NCBI GenBank assembly: GCA_013365365.1
Contig: JABVXU010000402.1
Coordinates: forward strand, 1-49,172
Source of the DNA: Cruorifilaria tuberocauda
Taxonomy: Eukaryota > Nematoda > Chromadorea > Rhabditida > Onchocercidae
DNA: 49,172 bases
Reading direction: 5' to 3'
This document shows positions 33,357-43,005 of this stretch, piece after piece. Every line of letters begins with the position of its first letter. Positions within the stretch are counted from its first letter, which is position 1. A model generated the notes under the pieces. It saw only the letters and a program-made list of their open reading frames with translations, was not told where the DNA came from and ran no database searches. A program made the position numbers and the translations under genes.

Positions 33357-36285
33357 TTAAAATGAGACTTTCAACTGTTCCATCACAACTGTACCAAAAT
33401 CTAGCAGCTGTAGAAATTCATTTGCACCATCCAAAATGCGCATTTCACACTTCTGAAGAAGACAACAATTATAGCTTGTCATTTATCAAGCAATAACTAA
33501 AATCTTAATAAATGGTTAAACTGAATTTATTTGAAAAGATTATACACCAAATGGTAAGCAGTAAGTTATCAAATCAATTGTTTGATCAGTAGAAAGTTCA
33601 AATTTGTTAGACTTATTAGACTTTACTGTTCATATATTAGGTAAGGCTATTCTACACTAGTGTCGCTTCCACAGCACTCATTTATTAGTAATTAATGAAA
33701 AAAAGAAAAATAAATAAAACTTAATCCAATTTTTTCACATATTATAGCTTTGTTCAAGTCACCAAGATCCTCGAGACGCAAACATATGGAGAAAAATTGT
33801 TTCAACAATTGATAAACTCCATAACCTTCTCGTTTAATACTTTCTACACAAGCATATAACTGATCATGATCAAAAGATCTACATGCAGCTAAGAAATGCT
33901 CTATTACATCGTCCGGTATAGCTCCAAGAAATTGCCGTACATCAGTGGGAACCAATTTTTTGTGACATGATGATATTGTCTGTAAGAAGAAAATATACCG
34001 TTAATTTAAAAGTTGGAAATATAAAATTAAAGAAAACTTAATTAATTTGCTCCGAAAAACCTTTTGTTACTCATTTGAGATCTTTTTTTCTATTTCAAAG
34101 TTTCATCTTTATTGCTCGATTTTGTCTCATTGGTATCAATAAACAATAATTCTACCTGCAATGCAGTGATACTCTTTCGCATGTCACCATCACATAACTC
34201 GATTAATTCATCGATCGCCGATGAATCAAACTCGATATTTTCATTTTGGCAAATCCATTCAAGTCTGCACATTGTTAATTAATGAGATATATGTGTTATC
34301 ACTCATAAAACTAAATTCAAAAATCAAAACTGGATAAGATCAAATCACTGACAAAAAACTAATCAATCGTTAAAAATTATGAACCATGGAAAACATCACC
34401 ATCTCTAATCTTCCAAACTTCCACTTGATAAATTCGTAGTAAGATAACGGCGCAGAATAATTAATAATTAAATAAAATTAAAAAATATCTATTGCAAAAA
34501 CACAGCAAGCTCAATTAAATCTATTTACATTCAAAATCTTTATATCAATCTTATATTGGTATATAGTCGATACATTATACAATAGGTAAAAAAGGTAATA
34601 ACTATGTAGAAAAATAAAATGATTATGACCATGATACAGAAAACATAACAGCAACCTTTTTCTTTGACTTTCCAATGATATTGACTTGAAACGGAACTTG
34701 GCGCAACGAGAAGTGAGTGGGTCTATTATTCGTGTGATATAATTGCAGATGAGGAAAAAACGGGTGGTACGTGATTCTTTTTCCATCGTTCGTCGTAAAG
34801 CTGCTTGAGCAGGAGTAGTCATTGCATCTGCTTCATCCAGGATAATCACCTAACCAAAAGATATATAAATATTCGTAAAATATAATTTTAATTTATTAAA
34901 AAAATTTTAAAAGTATATGTAGATTAAACAGCAACATTTCCATAATATAAAATACCATCGAACACTCTTGAAAGAGTGAAAGAGATGTGCAAAATTTTGC
35001 AATGATCATATTAAAGACATCAAGTAGGCAAATTATAAAAAGTAAATTCTAAAGCTGACTTATGCTGAACCTAGTTTTTCTCTTCTCGTTTTGTTAATAC
35101 ATAAAAACCATAAAAACTCCATGATAAACTAACAGTAAAACTCAGACAAGATTTCATTTTCCTCATGTCTGCAAAAAAAATCATATGGAATTAAAAATTT
35201 GTATTAAAAGATGGTGGAAACCTTTAATCCCACAACAGGACTTCCATCTGGTAATTGTGATGAGACAGCTCGTCGAGCAAATTCCTTTATCTAAAATGGA
35301 AATTGAAAACAAATTTATCACCAATTTACTATAAGCTGTATGCGTTCACTAAAACAATCAGTAAATTACGTATAGTTTTGCTTTTCCCATCAAATAAGTT
35401 TAACAAATTGAATTCTGTTAATAATTTTAAAATTGTATTAACATCTAATGAGCATCCAAGTAAAACCGAAATTATAAAATAAAGCAAAACGAACTTTGTT
35501 CCGGACAATGTTAATGCCTCGTTCATCGGATGCGTTCATTTCCATAACTCTATCACGATATGTGTCAGCATTACGGAACAACTGTCGGCATAATGCAATA
35601 GCTGCCGATGTCTTACCTGTTCCTGGTGGTCCATAAAATAACAAATTTGGTAACTGAAAAGTACCAGGAAAGTATATGTGAATAAAATTTTATTACAATA
35701 ACATCATATATAATGAAAAAAAAATTGATTGGAATCCCGATGACCTCTGTTTGATTTTCTACTTAATCTAAGGAAAAATAATATTAACCGCCATAATACT
35801 TTAATACTTTACAATTCGTTATCATTAAAAGAATTTAAGTGAATTAACAACTGAATTAACTCTAAGATGCTGAATTACAAGAAAAGCTTACATCGGCTCC
35901 TTGTAATACTTTTTGTAGCACCGATACAACTTCATTTTGAAAAGCTACTTCTTCAACTTTCCGTGGACGACTGAAAGAAGCAAATTGCCTATGTTCACAA
36001 AATTTCATCGGCTACGGAAAAATCATATTCGAAAATTGAAGAAATATGAAAAAATCAATGAAGAAATATGAAAAAAAAAATCAATGAAGAAATATGAAAA
36101 AACAACGGATAAAGAACAAGAAATAGCTAAGCGTGGAATGAATATGATTCTATATTTGAATCACTGAAATTTCTGAATCAGAAATTAAACTGCTTTGAAA
36201 CATACTATTTTTCAACCCAGGGAATTTCCATTGATGTCGGCAAACCATTATTCTGTTTTTTTGGTCGATTCAAAAAGAAATCCAT
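33357..36285 (-). CDS. rfc-4: Replication factor C subunit 4 (clamp-loader AAA+ ATPase)
   Basis: Small subunit of the RFC complex that loads the PCNA clamp at primer ends during DNA replication. Exons in transcript order: 36285-36206, 35970-35892, 35653-35495, 35290-35222, 34849-34656, 34264-34156, 33979-33725 and 33452-33357, giving about 346 residues (human RFC4 is about 363). Motifs: PWVEKYRP at the start of the AAA+ module, Walker A GPPGTGKT (61-68), NASDERGI, Walker B ILDEAD (132-137), the LTSRC arginine-finger motif (about 174-178) and sensor-2 GDMRKSI (about 220-226). The C-terminal collar domain includes a [10 protein letters not shown] stretch in the last exon. [15 protein letters not shown] and [16 protein letters not shown] point to RFC4 rather than RFC2, RFC3 or RFC5. 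For the exon 5 donor I chose AG|GTTGCT; CT|GTTATG is an alternative that adds two residues. The junction between the last two exons lacks a canonical in-phase GT. A TTTTAG trans-splice-like site lies 16 bases upstream of ATG. Confidence 0.93.
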
Positions 36286-36301
36286 TTTCGATTTAAACAG
36301 C

Positions 36302-36307
36302 CTAAAA
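36302..36307 (-). promoter_or_regulatory. Candidate spliced-leader acceptor of rfc-4
   Basis: TTTTAG on the - strand ends 16 bases before the rfc-4 ATG (36285), the position expected for a nematode trans-splice acceptor. There is no direct evidence of trans-splicing; it could also be a 5' UTR intron end. Confidence 0.45.
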
Positions 36308-37019
36308 CCAAAAACGATATTTAAAAATGCTAAAACCAAAAATCGATCAGAGAATTGAATTGTACAAAAATTAAAAATAAACAAAAAAACTTAACGTCCA
36401 TTTTGATTCTTCCAAATATCTAAATTCAATATTTGGTTACAACCAACATTCTTTCTCAACAAGGCCAAAAAAATCCTATGGCGAAATATCAAAGCGTTGA
36501 AATTGATATACAACGATTATTACAACTTACCTTTTTAAAATTTTGAAACTTAGCATTGTGTAAAAATTTCAAAAATTTATTTAACTTCAATAATATTTGA
36601 AATATTTGCAAAATCTCAATCTCATAAAATTCGAAACCACATACCGAAAAAAGAGTTTAAATTACATACAAGTGGATATAGACAACATTCAATAAGTTAA
36701 TATTTCTCTTCCCCTAGTTATTCATTGCAAGTAACATCGTGATGAACTTTAGAAAGCACTTCCTATCTAACCCCAATAATCATATGCCACAAACAGCAAA
36801 ATGCAAGAAAGCAATATAAAAATACTAAATTTGAAAGAAACGACAACTGACATGATTTAGGATAATATAAAATAATATAGAGAAAAAATTAACCTAAGTT
36901 TTTAACCATATGCTTACAAACCATATTAAACATATAAACAATTTAGCAGTACAACTTTTTATACAACTTTTCCACTTTTCCGAGCAACAACTATTGTCGA
37001 CACTGTTTCCTTTATTATT
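36308..37019. other. Intergenic spacer between the ZIP7-type transporter and rfc-4
   Basis: About 0.7 kb of AT-rich DNA separates two genes on the same (-) strand. On the - strand AATAAA occurs overlapping and immediately after the transporter stop codon (37011-37021), so its 3' UTR may be very short. No other feature was seen. Confidence 0.6.
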
Positions 37020-40000
37020 TTATTCATAAGCAGCAATGAGGAACATCAGAATTATTCCCGTTAATAAAGCCACTACTTCTTTGATACTTTGCCAAGTGGA
37101 AGTATTTTGAAGTAATTCCGGAATAACTGTTACAGTGGCAATATAAATAAATCCCCCCGCAGTGAAAGGTAATATCTGAAAATATAAAAGATAATCTAAT
37201 TTAAACAAAAAGCAAAAAGTTTTCAAGGTAATGTGAAGTTTTCATAAAATTAATTCACAGTGTTAGAATTTAAGAATTCAAAGTACAAAACGAAATTCTA
37301 ATCCGCTCAGCCGGCTTCCTATTAACAAAGACCACAAGAATTGTTCAAATGTTTAACATAACGCAACGTGATCATTATAGTAATATAGCATCTTCTATTT
37401 AATCTACGTGAAATCATAAATAGTCTCATTGAATTTCTAGAAAGAAAATGGAGTCACCTACCCAACTTGAAGAAGCTGCGTCAGACAATTCGTCAATATT
37501 TGCTGAACATAATGATAAGACGCAACCACTAAGAGCACCCAAAGCTGTTAGAAGTTGAACAAACATAGCCTGTAATAACCGAAACATAAGAGAAATTCAA
37601 TTTGGTAAGAAGAAACATGGATTAATAAACTATCAAAACATCCTTAACAGCTAAACAACTTTATAAAGCTAAGGAGTGACATTACCTCGACATTTTTAAA
37701 TACTAATGTTGTATAATTTAGCAATCACTGATCATTAACTTATCAGTGATTCCTAAATGATATAACATTATTATTTAACAATGAATTACAACAAAAAAAC
37801 ATTGTGACCTTTTTCTTGGTGAAACCAGACTGTACAAGGATAGCAAAATCTCCAATTTCATGCGGTATTTCATGTACTAGTACAGTGATCACTGTTATAA
37901 CACCAACTGCGGTACTAGCGAGAAACGATGCACCAATTGCTAAACCATCCGTAAAATTATGAGAAAAATCTGCAGCCATATTCAAATAGGCTGCTACTTT
38001 AAATCCTGTTTCGTTGTTTGCTTTTTCTAACAAATGCTTGCGTTCTCCATCCGAACAACTATGCAAACTCTACAACATGCTGAATTTATTGCTAGCTCAT
38101 CAAAAAACCAAAATTATTTGGAAGTTTTTGAAAAGCCATGGTGTTTCTGATCAATAAACCAAATGAGCAAACAGTTATATTGCAAGCTTATTTCGAAACA
38201 AAAGAGCTTTGGATAATTCGATATTTATTATAATGAAGTAACAAAATCTTATGCAAATACAATACTTACTTCTTCCGTTGATGAAACATCCGATTTCTTC
38301 TCTTTACTAGCTTTGGCACCTTTATTTCGTTTTTTAATCTTCTTCTTATCATCCGAAGAAGACAATAAACTATTAGCATGTGAGTGAGAATGTGAATGAG
38401 AACGAATTATCTTTTCATTTCGTAAAATGCGTACAAGTTTCTCCACTGTTAGAAATGTTAATATTCCTAAATATTGTGATTTTTCTTGCAAGCTTAATTT
38501 CAATTTAACATTTCACAAATTAGAAACACCAAAGGTGCAAGAAATTTTTTTTTCGTAATCTTTCATACTACAGATGATTAGATTTCGTGACAATTTTCCA
38601 GGCGAGATTTTATACAGAAAACAAAAATCATTTAAAAAGGAATTCAGAGAAAAATAACCCTTACCAGCTAACACATAACCTCCGACAGTCATGTCATGTG
38701 GCCCATGTGAATGTTCATGAGAATGTGAATGTGAGAGTTCATGGCTATTATGATGAGAAGGCTGTGAATGTGGAATCAGGTGAAGGAATGCATCACCCAG
38801 CAAACCACCAGAACCAAAACTCAAAAGGACTTTTAGCATTGGTTCATTTTCTGCAGTATTCTTCTAAAATAGTTGAATTATTAATCTGATCGGTGTATAG
38901 GAATACACGATTACTGATTTTACTTTAGGAAAACCTATTTTTGGACGAAATTTCAGAAGCTGTTAAACTTTTGAAAAAATCTAATGATTTTGAGCAAAAA
39001 CGAAGACTTAATGAAGCTTTTTAAGAGTAATGAAATGAACTCATTAGCATAACTTTTACATCTTAAAAACCCAAAAACCTAATATGCAATAATTCCTCAC
39101 CTGTAAAGGTATTAGCGATAATAAAATGAATGGAGTAATGCTGATCAGCAATGTTGAACCAATGCTGTACACCCAAAGACGTGTTTGAAAATCATTCATG
39201 AAAGATAGAATCCTAGAAAGAAGATAAATCAACTTAATATGAAAGCTTTTTAAAGAGAATATAGTATTTAAAACTTGCTTTGATGCTTTGAGTTAATGAA
39301 GTTAAATTTTTAATTCCATGCAAGGTTTGAATTATACAATATTTTATATCAATATTACCTAAACGCTTATATTGTTAATAAGTTATAGCAAGGATTAGTA
39401 CTTGAAAACCCATCTCCCAAACTATTACATTTTCATTCATTAGTTACAATACCTAATATAATATGAAAGGGCTAAAGTCCAAATATATGGAACAAGGTGT
39501 CTAATGATAATTAGAATTAATATGAAAAAACTTACCCATTTGGATCGTATGGCTTATAATTTTTTTCACTTGATTTAATACGTTTTTGACGATGATCACT
39601 TTTCTAGAAAGATATTCATTTAAATAAAAATGTAAACTAAAGACTAAAAATCCAGAACGGTTAAAGATAAGAAGTATATTTCACATTACCTAAATTCAAA
39701 TTATTTCACATTATTTTATAATGAAATCTAGCTTCTAAATTCAGTTAAACTTATTTATCATGAATGAATGATATGTATGCTCTCTGTCACATACCGTATA
39801 AGTCAATTCACAGTATGCAAATTTAGATCTGGTTTATAAAATGCGATGAGATACTTAATAACGACAAGATACCAACTTCGGATAAATGTGCATGATGATG
39901 TTCCTTCTCGTGAAAATGATGGTGATCATGCATATGACGATGGTCTTCCGAATGTCCATGATGATGATGATGATGATCGTGATGGAGATATTCATGACTA

Positions 40001-40351
40001 GCATGCTAAAAATATAAGGATGGAATTTCCATCCAATCATTTATATCTCAGTTAAATGAATGATTAAATATGTTAAAGAATTGAGCACAAAATAATACAT
40101 AAATTAATATTAAATTATAAAACTGTGAATTCCATATATAAAAAAACCAAGAAAATCCATTGAAAAATAAGACATAATAAGATTCTATGAGACATAATCT
40201 AAAAATTGATTGATTAAAAAATTACTTTTTCATTAGCTTCACGACTATATTTGATGTGCGGTGCCTCGAAACCATGGCTATGTCCATGATAATCTGAATG
40301 CAGAACAGAAGTATGCATCAAGACAATCAGAACTACAATTAATATCTTCAT
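37020..40351 (-). CDS. zipt-7: ZIP-family zinc transporter, SLC39A7/ZIP7 (KE4) type
   Basis: Predicted membrane protein of 451 residues (human ZIP7 is about 469) that moves zinc from ER/Golgi stores to the cytosol. Exons in transcript order: 40351-40226, 40005-39877, 39603-39536, 39212-39101, 38863-38665, 38466-38270, 38069-37809, 37569-37462 and 37175-37020. All have GT-AG borders and matching phases. Residues 1-19 form a signal peptide. A His-rich lumenal segment follows (about 21-82, with a run of six His), then TM1 (about 115-145). TM2 carries [12 protein letters not shown] (166-177), the KE4 signature. A His-rich loop spans 180-198. TM3 starts at [13 protein letters not shown], followed by a SHSHSHSH and Lys-rich loop. 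TM4 has HNFTDG (314-319) and TM5 has HEIPHEIGD (343-351), the metal-binding HELP-type motif of LIV-1 ZIPs. Three further hydrophobic segments end the protein. The symbol is by family; which nematode paralogue it matches is not resolved. Confidence 0.95.
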
Positions 40352-40381
40352 GGCAAATTATTCCCAAGTTATTCCCAAAAC

Positions 40382-40387
40382 CTGAAA
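40382..40387 (-). promoter_or_regulatory. Candidate spliced-leader acceptor of the ZIP7-type gene
   Basis: TTTCAG (- strand, preceded by more T) ends 30 bases before the start codon at 40351. It fits a trans-splice acceptor or the end of a 5' UTR intron. Confidence 0.5.
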
Positions 40388-41229
40388 AACAAATATAAAA
40401 GAAAAAACACAAAAAAAAACATAACATCCCTCCTCAACATAGAAAGAATCAGTCATCAAATTCTCTTTCTTATTTGCAATTTGCTAAATCAATGATTAAT
40501 TAATTTCCGAAATTTACTAATTTTGCTAAAACTCGATATTGCTTGTAACTTATAATTTGAGTCTTGCTGTAACTTTTTAAATGTGCAACGTGAAAAAACG
40601 TAGACGTGTAAACCTGCGCGATCACGTCACATCAATATTTCTGTATAAAGTGCAAGGATAAAATCAATTCGTCCGACCAGGGAATACCGTTGATCTGCGT
40701 GAGAAGAGTGTGTGGACGTGTGGACGTGTGCGTGGATGAGAAGATATGTGATGGGTGGTGTGCGTATTACTTTTACGTATTGCCCGATGCTTTTTATGGG
40801 ATTGAGTTGACCTTTGACCTCTTCCACTCCATGAATTCTCACTTTCCCGAATCTGTTCAATCTTAATGTTATTTCGTTTCAATTGCTATCAGATAAGCAC
40901 GTTGAATTCGATATGCAGAAATTGTTACTTGGCGGAATTGAGATATTACCACATGAGGTGACATCAAACAAATTCTGGAACCTTCATTTGAGCAAATTAT
41001 GACCTTTTGCAACGTTACAAAAGTTGTACTTACCCTAAATTTCAATTTACTACAAATAGTACAACAATGTCCATGCGAAATATTTTCTTTAGCCTGGTAG
41101 AAAAATAGTAATGCATTTTGAGAATACTTGTGTATTTATTGAATATTGAATACTAATATATTGGATATTTGAAAAGTTGAAATCTTAAATTTTGATTACT
41201 TGAAAACTTGAAATCTTAAATTATGTCAA
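40388..41229. promoter_or_regulatory. Divergent promoter region between the ZIP7-type gene and dad-1
   Basis: About 0.85 kb lies between two divergent start codons and must contain both promoters. GC rises at 40590-40870, with CGCGATCACGTCACATC (40617-40633, containing ACGTCA, a CRE/bZIP-like core) and a GGACGTGTGGACGTGTGCGTGG run (40713-40734). Short open frames on the - strand (40627-40882) have no domain and are attributed to this higher-GC promoter DNA. Confidence 0.6.
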
Positions 41230-41235
41230 TTTCAG
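41230..41235 (+). promoter_or_regulatory. Candidate spliced-leader acceptor of dad-1
   Basis: TTTCAG ends 9 bases upstream of the dad-1 ATG (41245), a typical nematode trans-splice geometry. Confidence 0.6.
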
Positions 41236-41244
41236 TAATTGGCG

Positions 41245-42402
41245 ATGAGATTATTCACAGTGTTATCAGGTTTATTCGATGATTACCAACGGACAACGTC
41301 TAAAAAGTTAAAACTTATCGATGCGTACATGTTCTACATCTTCATCACTGGTGTCATCCAGTAAGTAATATCTGCTAATGCCATTTCTATTAAATTCATT
41401 AGTTTTACGAATAACATACTTATTTTTCAGTAGAGAGTGATTACATTTTTCTTGAAAAGCTAGGCATTGTGATTGCAGGATGAAGAGAAGTCATATATAC
41501 TTCGCATAAATGTAATAAAGAAATTTTTTTTAACTGTTAAAAATATGCTGTTTAAGCAAGTAAACTGCAAAGCATATATTGAAAATTTATAATCCATCAT
41601 GCATTCAATAAGGTATTGCTTTTGATTACCTTTAGTCAGGCATTGAACACGGTTCCTGCATGATTTTAAAGTCTGATTTTTTTATTTTAAGTAAAAAGAT
41701 TTGAATTTTAGTATTCTTCCCTCAAATTTTTATTTTAATTTGTGAATTTTACTTTAATATTTACTGATTTACTTTTACAAGCATTATTTTGCATGAGGAC
41801 CTTTAAATTTTTTTTTAATTATATGATTTAGGAATTTAGGAAATCATTTCAGATTTTTTTCATTTCCACGTGTTCTACTTTGTGTATCACTCTATTTTAC
41901 TTTTAACTTAGTTTACGTGTTCTATTATCGTCATTTTTTTCTCGATAAGTGCATTCACTTAACTAATATATTTACAGGTTTATTTACTGCATCCTTATTG
42001 GAACATTTCCATTTAACTCGTTTCTTTCTGGTTTCATATCAACAGTCGGCTGTTTTGTTTTGGCAGGTTTGACTTTTGTAGTTTCGAAGGCTGATTAATG
42101 AATATAAGATGTTTCTGACCTACCTCTTTCTATATTCAGAAGTTTAATTGAATTTTTGTTCAGCGAATTATGCTTGTTAATTAGTTGTATTTTCTGAAGT
42201 TTTCTGTTCTCCTTTCTCCTTTTTTCTAGGAATTCCGTCAAATACCATTTAATTGCGAAGTTCTTTTTCAGCATCTCTTCGCATCCAGATTAATCCGGAA
42301 AATAAACCACTTTTTCCTCATATCGCTCCGGAACGCGCTTTCGCCGACTTTATCTTTGCACATGTGATATTTCATCTTGTAATTGTGAACTTCTTGGGTT
42401 GA
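41245..42402 (+). CDS. dad-1: Defender against cell death 1 (oligosaccharyltransferase subunit DAD1/OST2)
   Basis: Small integral ER membrane subunit of the oligosaccharyltransferase that transfers N-glycans to nascent proteins; loss of DAD1 causes apoptosis in animals. Exons 41245-41360, 41978-42066 and 42272-42402 join in phase to 111 residues, almost exactly the family length (about 113). Family hallmarks: [16 protein letters not shown] near the N-terminus, the first membrane segment [45 protein letters not shown], and the conserved C-terminus [21 protein letters not shown]. There are three hydrophobic segments. The second acceptor (41977) lies in a 617-bp intron. A poly(A) signal AATAAA is at 42654-42659. 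The gene is divergent from the ZIP7-type gene and followed on the same strand, about 0.6 kb later, by bud-13. The protein is complete and shows no anomalies. Confidence 0.97.
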
Positions 42403-42993
42403 TTTAATGACATTCATTTGAATTATTTATTGCTCACTCACGTTAGTTCTATATCTTTTTATATGGTTTAGGAGCAGTAATCAAGGTAATGGGTAGTATG
42501 AGAGCTCAGTTTGTTATTGCTATAATGTTGCATTGTTAGCATTGTCAGTTATTAACCAGTGAACATATTGTTTCAGTATTAGAAATCAATTCAGATATTA
42601 TTATGTTTTAATACCCGAAAAAGAATGAGCTTATGGTTAATATAAACGAGCAAAATAAATAGAGGAATTAGAATATGCTATAATCGGTGGAAAATCGAGT
42701 CGTAAATTATTATATTGCAGAAAATAATGGATTTCTGAAAATTTTTAATTATTATGTTTTTTTTTTGTTGTTTGTTGAAGAATTTGTAAAATTTTACTGG
42801 ATTGTAATTTGAAGATGGTATGAAATTTTATAAATATCAAGTTTGTGAAGTGAACTTAAAGATTTCATGCATCGTTAGGTTTCTTTTACCTATTTATTTC
42901 TTTCGATATCATTGATGACTTTATTAGATTTCATAATTTTCCTTGCACATATTTTTAGTTTTCTACCTATGTTTTCGCAATTGCAGTAAGCGA
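42403..42993. other. dad-1 3' UTR and spacer to bud-13
   Basis: AATAAA at 42654-42659 marks the probable dad-1 poly(A) site. The remaining roughly 335 bases before bud-13 are AT-rich. Co-transcription as an operon is possible, because both genes are on + and bud-13 has an acceptor directly before its ATG, but it is not demonstrated. Confidence 0.55.
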
Positions 42994-42999
42994 TTTCAG
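42994..42999 (+). promoter_or_regulatory. Candidate spliced-leader acceptor of bud-13
   Basis: TTTCAG ends 6 bases before the bud-13 ATG at 43006. A second possible site, TTGCAG, ends at 42986. Either could receive a spliced leader. Confidence 0.55.
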
Positions 43000-43005
43000 A
43001 AAGTG

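Noticed and set aside
33299..33496. 65-codon + strand frame opposite the 3' end of rfc-4
   Set aside because: It is the antisense shadow of the last rfc-4 exon, whose - strand translation matches the clamp-loader C-terminus.
38587..38889. 100-codon + strand Val/His/Asn-rich frame
   Set aside because: It is the antisense of the His-rich exon 5 of the ZIP7-type gene (38863-38665).
40627..40882. Two overlapping 72-77 codon - strand frames upstream of the ZIP7-type gene
   Set aside because: They lie in the GC-richer divergent promoter region, lack a domain, and do not join in phase to the clear signal-peptide exon at 40351.
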